Assembly (NCBI RefSeq): GCF_900177795.1
Contig: NZ_FXWJ01000001.1
Span: 620,001-684,000 of the forward strand
DNA length: 64,000 bases
From: Plantibacter elymi (nom. nud.)
Lineage (GTDB): Bacteria > Actinomycetota > Actinomycetes > Actinomycetales > Microbacteriaceae
Direction: 5' to 3'
Shown here: positions 40,687 through 48,273 of the stretch, piece by piece
Layout: every line of letters starts with the position of its first letter
How positions within the stretch are numbered: position 1 is the first letter of the stretch
Made by a program: the position numbers and the translations under genes
Notes under the pieces: generated by a model
Databases searched by the model: none
Seen by the model: the letters and a program-made list of their open reading frames with translations, nothing else
Told to the model about the DNA's origin: nothing

Positions 40687-41870
40687 CGGAGCCCGTGCTG
40701 CACGCGGTACGCCCGGAGCTGGGCGAAGGTGCCGTCGTCGACGCCGTATTCGAGCACCGGTGCGACCTGGTCGAACCACGATGCCGTCGAGGGGATGAGT
40801 CCGGCGGCGGCATCGAGCAAGGCCTGCGTCGTGACCGGCACGATCGCCCCCGCCTGCATCGACGCCGTGAGCGACTGCTGCAGTGCGACCCGCGACACCT
40901 GCGCGATGTCGGCCCCGGAGAAGCCCTCGGTCGCTGCGGCCACGGCGATGACGTCGACTCCGTCGGCCGGCTTGCCCTCGAGGTCGCCCAGCAGGATCGC
41001 GGCGCGCGCGACCGCGTCCGGCGGCAGGACGAGGACCGTCTTGTCGATGCGGCCGGGGCGCCGCAGCGCCGGATCGATGTCCCACGGGCGGTTGGTCGCG
41101 GCGAGGAAGTACACGCCGTCGTTCTCGTCCGCCACCCCGTCGAGCTCCTCGAGGAGCTGCGTCACGATCGTGCGCATCGACTGCGATCCGCCCCCGGACG
41201 TGCGGCGGCCACCGAGTGCGTCGAACTCGTCGAAGAAGATGACGCACGGAGCGGCGGCCCGAGCATCGTGGAAGACGCTCTGGATCGCCTTCTCGCTGTC
41301 GCCCAGCCACTTGCTCAGGAGGTCGGCGAGGGTGACGTGGATGAAGGACGCCCCGAGGTCGCCGGCGATCGCCTTGGCGATGAACGTCTTGCCGCAGCCG
41401 GGAGGGCCGTACATGAGCAGTGCACCGCCGGGCTTCTGCCCGAACGCGGCGGCGAGCTCCGGGTTGCGGAGTGGCGCGAGGAAGGTCGAGTCGAGGTGCT
41501 GCTTCACGTCGGCGAGTCCTGCCACGTCCGCGAGCGTGACCGCCGGTCGTTCCGCATCCCAGAGGCTGGGCTGGCCGATCGGCACGGTGACGGATTCGGC
41601 AGTCGACGGTGACGGGACCGCCGAGCGGTCGGGCTCGGTCGAGGTGTCGGCCGCCGGCCCCCGGAGTCGCGCCGCCATCACGCGGGCGCGCAGCAGCCGG
41701 ACCCGCGCCGGGTCGCCGCCGAGTCGCTCGAAGGTCGTCACCTCCTGCGCCGCGCGGTCGACGTCGTGCTGCAGCAGCAGGGTCACGAAGTCCTCGCGGA
41801 GCGCTGCGTTCTGCGGATCCTGCGAGACCTCCGCCGCGATCACCTCGAGGAAGTCCTCGTCCTGCGTCAT
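40683..41870 (-). CDS. AAA+ ATPase (CDC48/SpoVK-like)
   Basis: A 395-residue AAA+ protein. Residues 1-95 are helical and TPR-like, followed by the AAA module: Walker A GPPGCGKT (155-162), a pore-like KWLGDSE segment, Walker B CVIFFDEFDA (Asp214, Glu215), sensor 1 AATNRP and arginine fingers LRRPGRIDK. A short alpha-helical lid ends the protein. It should be an oligomeric unfoldase or remodeller; its client may be the TPR protein encoded next. The run of G before the start (GGGGGGGACGAC) provides the ribosome site. Divergent from soxR across a 201-base gap. Confidence 0.86.
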   Translation of the reverse strand: MTQDEDFLEVIAAEVSQDPQNAALREDFVTLLLQHDVDRAAQEVTTFERLGGDPARVRLLRARVMAARLRGPAADTSTEPDRSAVPSPSTAESVTVPIGQPSLWDAERPAVTLADVAGLADVKQHLDSTFLAPLRNPELAAAFGQKPGGALLMYGPPGCGKTFIAKAIAGDLGASFIHVTLADLLSKWLGDSEKAIQSVFHDARAAAPCVIFFDEFDALGGRRTSGGGSQSMRTIVTQLLEELDGVADENDGVYFLAATNRPWDIDPALRRPGRIDKTVLVLPPDAVARAAILLGDLEGKPADGVDVIAVAAATEGFSGADIAQVSRVALQQSLTASMQAGAIVPVTTQALLDAAAGLIPSTASWFDQVAPVLEYGVDDGTFAQLRAYRVQHGLR

Positions 41871-42024
41871 GTCGTCCCCCCCCCCGGTCGATGTGCGATT
41901 CCGTCCATCCTGGCAGCGCCAGCGCGATGGGCGACAGGTGTTCGCCAGCATTGGTCGCGCGTGGGGATGGGCAGTGCTCCCCATCCCCCGGAGCGGCTGG
42001 TGTAGCGTCGAACGCGGGGCTGAA

Positions 42025-42042
42025 CCTGAAGGTCGCTTGAGG
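42025..42042 (+). promoter_or_regulatory. SoxR box upstream of soxR
   Basis: CCTGAAGGTCGCTTGAGG matches the SoxR consensus CCTCAAGTTAACTTGAGG at 14 of 18 positions and keeps both dyad halves with one mismatch. It lies 30 bases before the soxR start, so soxR is probably autoregulated. Confidence 0.65.
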
Positions 42043-42071
42043 TCGCATCCCGGAAGGTCAGGTGAGGCGCC

Positions 42072-42515
42072 GTGCACAGCCCCGACGAGTTGCTCAGTGT
42101 CGGTGAGATGAGTCGTCGCACCGGCGTCGCGGTGTCGGCGCTGCACTACTACGAGCGGCTCGGCCTCATCGGTTCCGAGCGGACCGCCGGCAACCAGCGG
42201 CGCTACCCGCGGCACATGCTGCGCCGCGTCGCGCTCATCTCGGTCGCGAAGCGCCTCGGTATCCCGCTCGAAGATGTGGCGGAGGCGTTCGCCGACGTGC
42301 CGCTCTCGAGCACCCCGAGTCACGAGGACTGGCAGCGTGCCTCCCGCCGCTGGCAGAAGGTCCTCGAACAGCGTCGGCGCGGGATCGAGCAACTCGAACG
42401 CGAGCTCACCGGCTGCATCGGTTGCGGCTGCCTCTCGATGAAGGCGTGTACGCTCCTCAACCCCGACGACGAGCTCGGCGACACCGGCACCGGTGCCCGG
42501 CGCATCCCGGTCTGA
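42072..42515 (+). CDS. soxR: Redox-sensing activator SoxR (MerR family)
   Basis: A 147-residue regulator. MerR winged helix: LLSVGEMSRRTGVAVSALHYYERLGLI, SERTAGNQRRYPRHMLRRV; a dimerisation coiled coil; then the [2Fe-2S] cluster motif CIGCGCLSMKAC, the exact C-x2-C-x-C-x5-C pattern of SoxR. Oxidation of the cluster by redox-cycling compounds turns on target promoters. GTG start. It stands alone, with a SoxR box in front; no soxS gene is adjacent, as is usual outside enterics. Confidence 0.93.
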   Translation: MHSPDELLSVGEMSRRTGVAVSALHYYERLGLIGSERTAGNQRRYPRHMLRRVALISVAKRLGIPLEDVAEAFADVPLSSTPSHEDWQRASRRWQKVLEQRRRGIEQLERELTGCIGCGCLSMKACTLLNPDDELGDTGTGARRIPV

Positions 42516-42535
42516 ATGCACTGCCTGCCCGGTGT

Positions 42536-42925
42536 TCAGCCGTCGTGGTGCTGTCCGAACGTGGCGGGATCGACCGGGCGCAGCCGCTTCGGCAGCCCCT
42601 CGACGACGAGCAGGTACGACTCCGTGACGAGATCGTCGACGAACGCCGGTTCGAGCTCGCCGTCCGGCTTGAGCGAGATCCAGTGCCGTTTGTTCATGTG
42701 ATAGCCGGGGATGATGTCGGGGAAGGCCTCGCGCAGGCTGTGGCTGTCCTCAGGCCGCGCCTTCAGGGTGACGATGGGTTCGCCCGTCGCCCCCGTCTGC
42801 AGCATGAAGACCTTGCCGCGGACCTTGTAGACGTCCCACTCGTCGCCGAACGGGTGCGTCAGCTCCGCGCCGGGGAGTTCGTCGGCGCGCCGAGCCGCCC
42901 GGTCCTGCAGCTCCGAGCCGTGCAT
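42536..42925 (-). CDS. MmcQ/YjbR-family DNA-binding-fold protein
   Basis: A 129-residue protein of the YjbR/MmcQ family (CyaY-like fold). Typical elements: ELPGAELTHPFGDEWDVYKVRGKVFML, VTLKARPEDSHSLREAFP, YHMNKRHWISLKPDG. Function unknown. The ATG has GAGGAGG just upstream. It follows the SseB-like gene by 17 bases on the same strand and converges with soxR. Confidence 0.85.
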   Translation of the reverse strand: MHGSELQDRAARRADELPGAELTHPFGDEWDVYKVRGKVFMLQTGATGEPIVTLKARPEDSHSLREAFPDIIPGYHMNKRHWISLKPDGELEPAFVDDLVTESYLLVVEGLPKRLRPVDPATFGQHHDG

Positions 42926-42942
42926 CGTGGTCCTCCTCGGCG

Positions 42943-43464
42943 TCAGCCCTGGGTGTCCGTGGGCCGGAGCCCCGCCAGGTTCTGCAGCGGGCACCAGGCG
43001 CCGAGGCGCGGGTAGTCGATGGTCACGCCGACGACCCCGTGCTCGCCGAAGGACCGGACCCAGTCGATCGCCGCAGGCATCGGCACCGCGAGCAGCGACA
43101 CCGTGGCGTCCGGGGGGACCAGCCCGTTCGCGTACGCGGCCTCCTGTGCTCGCGTCCCGCTGCTGTAGATCCCGATCAGGTTCCCCGGTTGCGCGGCGAG
43201 CGCGTACGGCCGAGGGTTCTCCTCCGGACCACGGTTGATGAAGACCCACCGGTCGAGTGCGGCGACCGCCCGCCAGAGCCGGATCTGAGCGTCGATGTCG
43301 TCCGGCGCCGCCCGGCAGGCCTCGTTCAGTGCGTCGAGCTCGGCCAGTACCTCGGGAGCGGGCTCGAGGGTGCGGCCCTGGTTCGGCTGCCCCGGGGCGT
43401 CGGTCTGCTCATCGACCGGGCTGTCATCGTTCGGGCTGTCGTCGCGGCGGAACGGGTTCTTCAT
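42943..43464 (-). CDS. SseB-like protein
   Basis: A 173-residue cytosolic protein: an acidic Pro/Asp-rich N-terminal tail, then a domain resembling the SseB N-terminal fold (DRWVFINRGPEENPRPYAL, IGIYSSGTRAQEAAY, VVGVTIDYPRLGAWCPLQNL). The final segment with its Trp-Cys-Pro is distinctive. Function unknown. The ATG at 43464 has AGGAA at usual spacing; a GTG two codons upstream is the alternative. In an operon with the YjbR gene. Confidence 0.65.
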   Translation of the reverse strand: MKNPFRRDDSPNDDSPVDEQTDAPGQPNQGRTLEPAPEVLAELDALNEACRAAPDDIDAQIRLWRAVAALDRWVFINRGPEENPRPYALAAQPGNLIGIYSSGTRAQEAAYANGLVPPDATVSLLAVPMPAAIDWVRSFGEHGVVGVTIDYPRLGAWCPLQNLAGLRPTDTQG

Positions 43465-43544
43465 GGTCACTTCCTCGTGGCTCGGGATCCGGGTTCGGGG
43501 ACGTGACCAACGCTATCGCAGGGGTCCGACGGGGAGCCGGACCC

Positions 43545-44345
43545 TCAGAACGCACTCCCGAAGGCGAGCGCTTCCGCCGCAGCCTGCGCGGGCGAGCCGA
43601 AGAACGCCGGGCCGTGTCCGGGCAGCACGACGGAGGCCGGGAGTCCGGCCAGCGTGGTCAACGACTGGCGGGCGCGCTGCAGGTCGCCGTGGAACATCTC
43701 GGGGAGCAATTGCGGGCCGTCGTGGGGACTGGTGGGGTGGGCGGTGACGAGCGCGTCGCCCGCGACGAGGACGCCGTGCTCGACGAGGAGGAATCCGAGG
43801 TGCCCGCGCGTGTGGCCGGGGAGGGGGAGCGGACGGACCGCGACCCCGAGGGTCGCCCGGAGTTCGGGCACGTCCTCGATCGCGGTGACCGATGTCGGCG
43901 GCACGACCTCGAGCCCGCCGGCCTCGACGGCGTGGCTGACCCAGGCGGCGACCCCGGGACGTTCCAGATGGGGTTGGACGTCGGCGAGTCCGACCTGTTC
44001 GAGCACTTCCCGGCGGACGTTGGGGATCTCGTCGCGGGACGCGAGGATGTCGCACTCCGCCAACCCGGCGATGAAGGTCGCGTTGCCGATGTGGTCGCTG
44101 TGACCGTGGGTGAGGAGGATCGCCTGCACGTCCTCGACCGCATAGCCGAGCGCGCCGAGGGTCGCGGTGACGGCCGCGCCGTCGCCGGGGTAGCCGGTGT
44201 CGATGAGGACCGGGCCGAGATCGCCCTCGACGATGATCCAGTTGACGGACGGACCCTGCACGAGGTGCACGCGATCCGCGACCGTGGTGCTGCGGGTGGT
44301 GCCGTTCGGCACGGCGTCGAGGTGCGCGGGGTCGATCTGGGACAT
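43545..44345 (-). CDS. MBL-fold metallo-hydrolase
   Basis: A 266-residue metallo-beta-lactamase-fold hydrolase. The metal motif HGHSDH is complete, with His in LPGHTRGHLGFL, Asp in VAGDALVT and a final GHGPAF. It resembles glyoxalase-II/lactonase-like enzymes. GGAAGG precedes the ATG. It follows the TetR gene by 59 bases on the same strand and is likely controlled by the three TetR operators upstream; a quorum-like lactone or similar ester is possible but not shown. Confidence 0.88.
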   Translation of the reverse strand: MSQIDPAHLDAVPNGTTRSTTVADRVHLVQGPSVNWIIVEGDLGPVLIDTGYPGDGAAVTATLGALGYAVEDVQAILLTHGHSDHIGNATFIAGLAECDILASRDEIPNVRREVLEQVGLADVQPHLERPGVAAWVSHAVEAGGLEVVPPTSVTAIEDVPELRATLGVAVRPLPLPGHTRGHLGFLLVEHGVLVAGDALVTAHPTSPHDGPQLLPEMFHGDLQRARQSLTTLAGLPASVVLPGHGPAFFGSPAQAAAEALAFGSAF

Positions 44346-44404
44346 GGGCGTCCTTCCGATTGCGGAGACGGGGTTCGGGGGAGGGGGCGATGCGGGGGGG
44401 GGGC

Positions 44405-45055
44405 TCAGTGCTCGGCCGGTTCGGCGACGAGCTCATGAGCGGCCGCTGCGGCGGTCGTCGTGGCTGCAGCGCCGGCGGGATCGACGGTCGCGAGGATCGG
44501 CCGGATCAGGGTGATCAGTCGCTCGCTGAGCTCGGCCGCATCGTCGTCGCCCACCGTCGTGGTGACGAGTCCGAAGCAGGCGTCGAGCAGGACGTCCGCG
44601 ACGCCGTCGAGGTCGGGGAGGTCGAGATCGTGCGCTGCGGCCTCCATGCGGAGGTTCGTGCGGGTGTAGGCCCGCCAGTCGAACACCGTGTAGACCGGGT
44701 CGTCCATCCGTGGCAGTTCGTGCAGGAGCCGGATGGCGCCCATCGCGATGGGGGATCGCTGCGCCTCCTGCGCGGAGGCGAGGATCATCGTCACCCAGCG
44801 GAGCGCTCCGTAGGGCACGCCGATCCGTGCGTCCGCCGCCTGCCACCGTTCGTCCTGCTCGGCGATCACCGCATGCGCGAGACTCCGCTTCGACGGGAAC
44901 AGGTGGTACCCGATGACCGATTTCGGCTTGCCCATGACGGACGCGATGCCGGAGAACGACGTTCCGGCGTAGCCGTTCCGGCCGAACTCGAGTCCGGCGG
45001 CGTCGATGATCTCGTCGCGGACCTGGTTCATCGCGTACTGTCGCAGACCGCTCAC
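44405..45055 (-). CDS. TetR-family regulator
   Basis: A 216-residue repressor. The helix-turn-helix is EIIDAAGLEFGRNGYAGTSFSGIASVMG with recognition helix KSVIGYHLFPSKRSLA, which is close to the ScbR/ArpA gamma-butyrolactone receptor pattern, though that resemblance is modest. The rest is the ligand-binding helical domain ending in an Ala/Thr-rich tail. GTG start with AAGGAG. Three evenly spaced palindromes upstream are its likely binding sites. Confidence 0.88.
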   Translation of the reverse strand: MSGLRQYAMNQVRDEIIDAAGLEFGRNGYAGTSFSGIASVMGKPKSVIGYHLFPSKRSLAHAVIAEQDERWQAADARIGVPYGALRWVTMILASAQEAQRSPIAMGAIRLLHELPRMDDPVYTVFDWRAYTRTNLRMEAAAHDLDLPDLDGVADVLLDACFGLVTTTVGDDDAAELSERLITLIRPILATVDPAGAAATTTAAAAAHELVAEPAEH

Positions 45056-45095
45056 GAGCGCTCCTTCGAGGTGGAGGGCCCGTCGATCGGGCCGC

Positions 45096-45143
45096 TAGAC
45101 GATCGTCTGAGTCAGACGCTCGTCTAGCTTAGACGAGCGTCTG
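45096..45143. promoter_or_regulatory. Three TetR operators at exact 17-bp spacing
   Basis: 12-bp palindromes AGACGATCGTCT (45097-45108), AGACGCTCGTCT (45114-45125) and AGACGAGCGTCT (45131-45142) start 17 bases apart. The last two together form an inverted repeat with 14-bp arms. All lie between the SRAP stop and the TetR start. Confidence 0.75.
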
Positions 45144-45184
45144 TGAAGGAGCTGAGGGATGCGACGACCACCCGCGCCGACCAC

Positions 45185-45874
45185 TCAGCCGGGGAGCGGC
45201 TCGATGAGGTGCGGGCCCGTGTTGCGGACGTTGTTCACGTCGCGCGTGACCTCGTAGTGCGTGAGATCGTGGGCGACCGCGAAGGACTCCCGGTCGAGCA
45301 GCTGCAACAGCTGGTCGGTGTCGAGGTGGTCACCGAGCCAGTCGTCGTAGCCGTCCGGGGTGAGGCAGGCCGGCATGCGGTCGTGGACCTCACCCGGGGA
45401 GACGTGCGCGTCCCGCGTGATGATCGCCATCGACAACCGCCACTTGGCCGGGTCGCCCTCGGGCTTGCCCGGGTCGGGCCAGGCACTGATGATGCCCGCC
45501 ATCGCGAGCTCGGCCTCGGGGTCGTGGATGAAGTGGGGCTGCTTGCCGGTCTCGGTGACGACCCACTCGTAGTAACCGGTCGCCGGTACGATGCACCGTG
45601 CTGACGCGAAGGCCTTGCGGAACATGGAGGCGGTCGCGACCGTCTCCATGCGCGCGTTGATCGGTTGTGGCCGTTGCTTGGCGAAGTCCTTGGCCCAGCC
45701 GGGGACGAAGCCCCAGCGGGCGCTGGTCGCGGCCCGTTCCTCGTGCCGGGTTCGGACCACGGTCACCTCGGTGGTGGGGGCGACGTTGTAGTCGGGCGCT
45801 GGCGCCTCGAACTCGGCCACGAGGTCCGCGAGGAGGGTGGACGTGGAATCGGTGACGACGAAGCGACCGCACAT
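45185..45874 (-). CDS. SRAP-domain protein (YedK/HMCES family)
   Basis: A 229-residue protein that covalently traps abasic sites in single-stranded DNA. The ATG at 45874 is chosen because it places the catalytic cysteine at position 2 (MCGRF), as the mechanism requires after Met removal. Also present: DYNVAPT, ARWGFVPGWAKD, PINARMETV (the Asn), GYYEWV (the Glu) and VHDRMPACL (the His). TATGCT at 45881-45886 is six bases before the start: a leaderless transcript. It faces TerC's 3' end. Confidence 0.93.
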   Translation of the reverse strand: MCGRFVVTDSTSTLLADLVAEFEAPAPDYNVAPTTEVTVVRTRHEERAATSARWGFVPGWAKDFAKQRPQPINARMETVATASMFRKAFASARCIVPATGYYEWVVTETGKQPHFIHDPEAELAMAGIISAWPDPGKPEGDPAKWRLSMAIITRDAHVSPGEVHDRMPACLTPDGYDDWLGDHLDTDQLLQLLDRESFAVAHDLTHYEVTRDVNNVRNTGPHLIEPLPG

Positions 45875-45912
45875 GCGCTCAGCATAGGAGCGCATGTGCG
45901 GTCGGTCGACCC

Positions 45913-46896
45913 CTACCGCTCGATGCCGGCCCGCGCATCGCGGCGGGTCTTCGCGAGCGAGGCGACCGTCGCCACGGTGATGGTCACGGCGATGAAGAGC
46001 AGCGAGAACCAGATCGGGATGTCGGGGATCCAGTCGATGTGCTGACCGCCGTTGATGAACGGCAGCTCGTTCACGTGGAGGGCGTGGAACACGAGCTTCA
46101 CACCGATGAAGGCGAGGATGACGGCGAGACCCTGGGCGAGGTAGACGAGACGTTCCAGCAGGCCACCGATGAGGAAGAACAGCTGGCGCAGGCCCATGAG
46201 GGCGAACGCGTTCGCGGTGAACACGATGTACGCCTGCTCGGTGAGGCCGTAGATCGCGGGGATCGAGTCGACCGCGAACACGAGGTCGACGAACCCGATC
46301 GCGACGATCGTCAGCAGCATCGGGGTGAAGAAGCGCTTGCCGTCGATCTTCACCGAGAGTCGGTCGCCGTGGTAGGTGTCGGTGATCGGGAGGATGCGGC
46401 GGGCGAAGCCAACGACCTTGCCGTTCGCCGGGTCGCTCTCGTGGCTGCCGAACGCCTGGCGGTACGCGAGGAACAACAGCAGCGCGCCCATCAGGTAGAA
46501 GATCCAGGAGTAGTTCTCGATGAGTGCGGCGCCGACGGCGATGAACGCGCCGCGCATGATGAGCGCGATGATGATGCCGATCATCAGCACCTTCTGCTGG
46601 TACGCCTTCGGGACGGCGAACCCGGCCATCACGATGAGGAAGACGAACAGGTTGTCGATCGACAGCGCCTTCTCGGTCAGATACCCGGCGAAGTACTCGC
46701 CGCCGTACGTCCAGCCGGAGACGAGGCCGATGCCGACGCCGAACAGCAGGGCGAGGCTGACGTAGAAGATCGACCAGCGTGCCGACTCGGCGATCGTCGG
46801 TTCGTGGGGCTTCCGCACGTGCGCGAAGAACTCGTAGACGAAGAAGAGGATCGTGACACCGATGGTGATGATCCAGATCAGCGGGGTGACGGCCAT
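45913..46896 (-). CDS. TerC-family membrane protein, probable manganese exporter
   Basis: A 327-residue membrane protein with nine or so hydrophobic segments. The TerC/Alx core is plain: EKALSIDNLFVFLIVMAGF and FVDLVFAVDSIPAIYG, each bearing acidic residues within the membrane, and NAFALMGLRQLFFLIGGLL. Known members export Mn2+ or supply it to secreted proteins. The ATG at 46896 has GGAG six bases upstream; an earlier in-frame start would lie inside the riboswitch. Expression should rise with Mn2+ via the leader at 46939-47041. Confidence 0.9.
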   Translation of the reverse strand: MAVTPLIWIITIGVTILFFVYEFFAHVRKPHEPTIAESARWSIFYVSLALLFGVGIGLVSGWTYGGEYFAGYLTEKALSIDNLFVFLIVMAGFAVPKAYQQKVLMIGIIIALIMRGAFIAVGAALIENYSWIFYLMGALLLFLAYRQAFGSHESDPANGKVVGFARRILPITDTYHGDRLSVKIDGKRFFTPMLLTIVAIGFVDLVFAVDSIPAIYGLTEQAYIVFTANAFALMGLRQLFFLIGGLLERLVYLAQGLAVILAFIGVKLVFHALHVNELPFINGGQHIDWIPDIPIWFSLLFIAVTITVATVASLAKTRRDARAGIER

Positions 46897-46938
46897 GGTG
46901 GCTCCAAGGGCTCGAGGACGGGACTCCGACGCGATGGT

Positions 46939-47041
46939 CGGAACACGGTCTTCTCCACTCTCGATGAGAGCCGACACCCCGGGACCCGATGGCGGATCCG
47001 TACTGACGAGCATGTCGCGAAGGAGTACTCCCCCTGCTCCG
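46939..47041 (-). ncRNA. yybP-ykoY manganese riboswitch upstream of terC
   Basis: On the minus strand the leader has the family's conserved pieces: GGGGGAGTA near the 5' end, CGTCAGTACG, and GAGAAGACCG near the 3' end. The ends pair: CGGAGCA (47041-47035) with TGTTCCG (46945-46939), seven base pairs with one G-U. It lies 42 bases before terC, a classical partner of this riboswitch. High Mn2+ should open translation or transcription of terC. Confidence 0.78.
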
Positions 47042-47083
47042 ACAAGTGTAGGTCAGGGGGTGGACGGGGTACCTGGGAATTCG

Positions 47084-47220
47084 CCCTTCGACAGGCTCAG
47101 GGACCGGGTGAGGCTCAGAGGCCGGGTGAGGCTCAGGGGCAGGGCGGGGCAGGGACCGGGTGAGGCTCAGAGGCCGGGTGAGGCTCAGGGGCCGGGCGGG
47201 GCAGGGACCGGGTGAGGCTC
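47084..47220 (+). repeat. REP-like element plus 52-bp tandem repeat
   Basis: A REP-like copy (cccttcgacaggctcaggga, from 47084) runs into units beginning ggaccgggtgaggctc at 47101, 47153 and 47205, a period of 52 bases; the third copy is partial. Inside each unit a 15-base sub-repeat (ccgggtgaggctcag) occurs twice. It lies between terC's leader and the end of the LacI gene. Confidence 0.8.
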
Positions 47221-47235
47221 CGGGACGGGAGATGC

Positions 47236-48273
47236 TCAGGGGACGTCGACCCGGCGCCTCGCCAAGCGCTCGGCGTTCGCCGTCGCCGTGGAGTCGCGCA
47301 GGATCAGCTCCGGTACCGAGGGCGGCACTGCTCCCGGGGGTTCTCCGTTGACGTGGTCGAGCAGGGTCGCGAGGAGGGTCCGGCCGACCTGTTCGAAGTC
47401 CTGCCGCACGGTGGTGAGCGGCGGCGAGAGGTGCTCCGCCTCGGGGATGTCGTCGAACCCCACGACGCTGAAGTCGAGCGGGACCCGGAGGCCGCGCTCG
47501 GTGAGCGAGTGCATGAGCCCCAGGGCCATCTGGTCGTTGGCGGCGAACACCGCGGTGACCTCGTCGTCCAGCTGACGGCCGAGAGCGTATCCGGAGGTCG
47601 GCGTCCAGTCGCCGGTCCCGACGACCTGCGCGACGAGACCCGCGGTGGCGAGTTCGTCTCGCCAGCCGCGCTCGCGCTCGCGGGCGTCGATCGCATCCGG
47701 TGGTCCGGCGAGGTGCCCGATGCGCCGGTGGCCGAGCCCGATGAGGTGGGCGGTCGCGGCACGAGCGCCGGCGTACTGGTCGACGCCGACGGTGACCATG
47801 CCCGCGCGTGGTGTGGCGTGCAGGGCCACGAGCGGCACGCTGAGTTCCATCCCCGCCACGATGTCGGTGACCCCCTCGCGTGCGCTGATCACGGCGATCC
47901 CCTCGACGTTCTGGCGGAGGAACCCCTCGACCGCCGCGCGTGCCGAACCCGGGTCGCTGTCCACCATGTTCGCGGTGAAGACCGACCAGCGTGCGTCGCG
48001 GGCCGCGGCGTTGAAGTGCAGGACCGAGGACGAGGGCCCGAACTCGGTGCCGCCGGTGGCGATGAGGCCGATGGTCCGGGATCGCTTCGTGACGAGCGTC
48101 CGGGCCGCGGGGGAGGGGACGTAGCGCAGCTGCTTGATCGCTTCGTCGACCCGCGCCTTCGTTGCCGGGCGCACGTTCGGGAGGTCGTTCAGGACCCGTG
48201 ACACGGTCTGGTGCGAGACCCCCGCGAGCCGCGCGACGTCGAAGATCGTCGCATGGCGGGACGGCTCAGCCAC
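47236..48273 (-). CDS. LacI-family regulator of the furanose locus
   Basis: A 345-residue repressor: helix-turn-helix ATIFDVARLAGVSHQTVSRVLNDLP with hinge, then a sugar-binding effector domain (TIGLIATGGTEFGPSS, AVFAANDQMALGLMH, SVVGFDDIPEAEHLSPPLTTVRQDF). The GTG start lies inside the end of the upstream sugar-ATPase gene (8-base overlap), so the two are one operon. It probably binds TGTnAnnGCTAACA sites at 49948-49961 and 50014-50027. The inducer is likely arabinose or galactofuranose-type sugar. Confidence 0.9.
   Translation of the reverse strand: MAEPSRHATIFDVARLAGVSHQTVSRVLNDLPNVRPATKARVDEAIKQLRYVPSPAARTLVTKRSRTIGLIATGGTEFGPSSSVLHFNAAARDARWSVFTANMVDSDPGSARAAVEGFLRQNVEGIAVISAREGVTDIVAGMELSVPLVALHATPRAGMVTVGVDQYAGARAATAHLIGLGHRRIGHLAGPPDAIDARERERGWRDELATAGLVAQVVGTGDWTPTSGYALGRQLDDEVTAVFAANDQMALGLMHSLTERGLRVPLDFSVVGFDDIPEAEHLSPPLTTVRQDFEQVGRTLLATLLDHVNGEPPGAVPPSVPELILRDSTATANAERLARRRVDVP

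Noticed and set aside
46897-47013. Upstream in-frame start for TerC at 47013
   Set aside because: Lies inside the riboswitch; the ATG at 46896 has a proper ribosome site.
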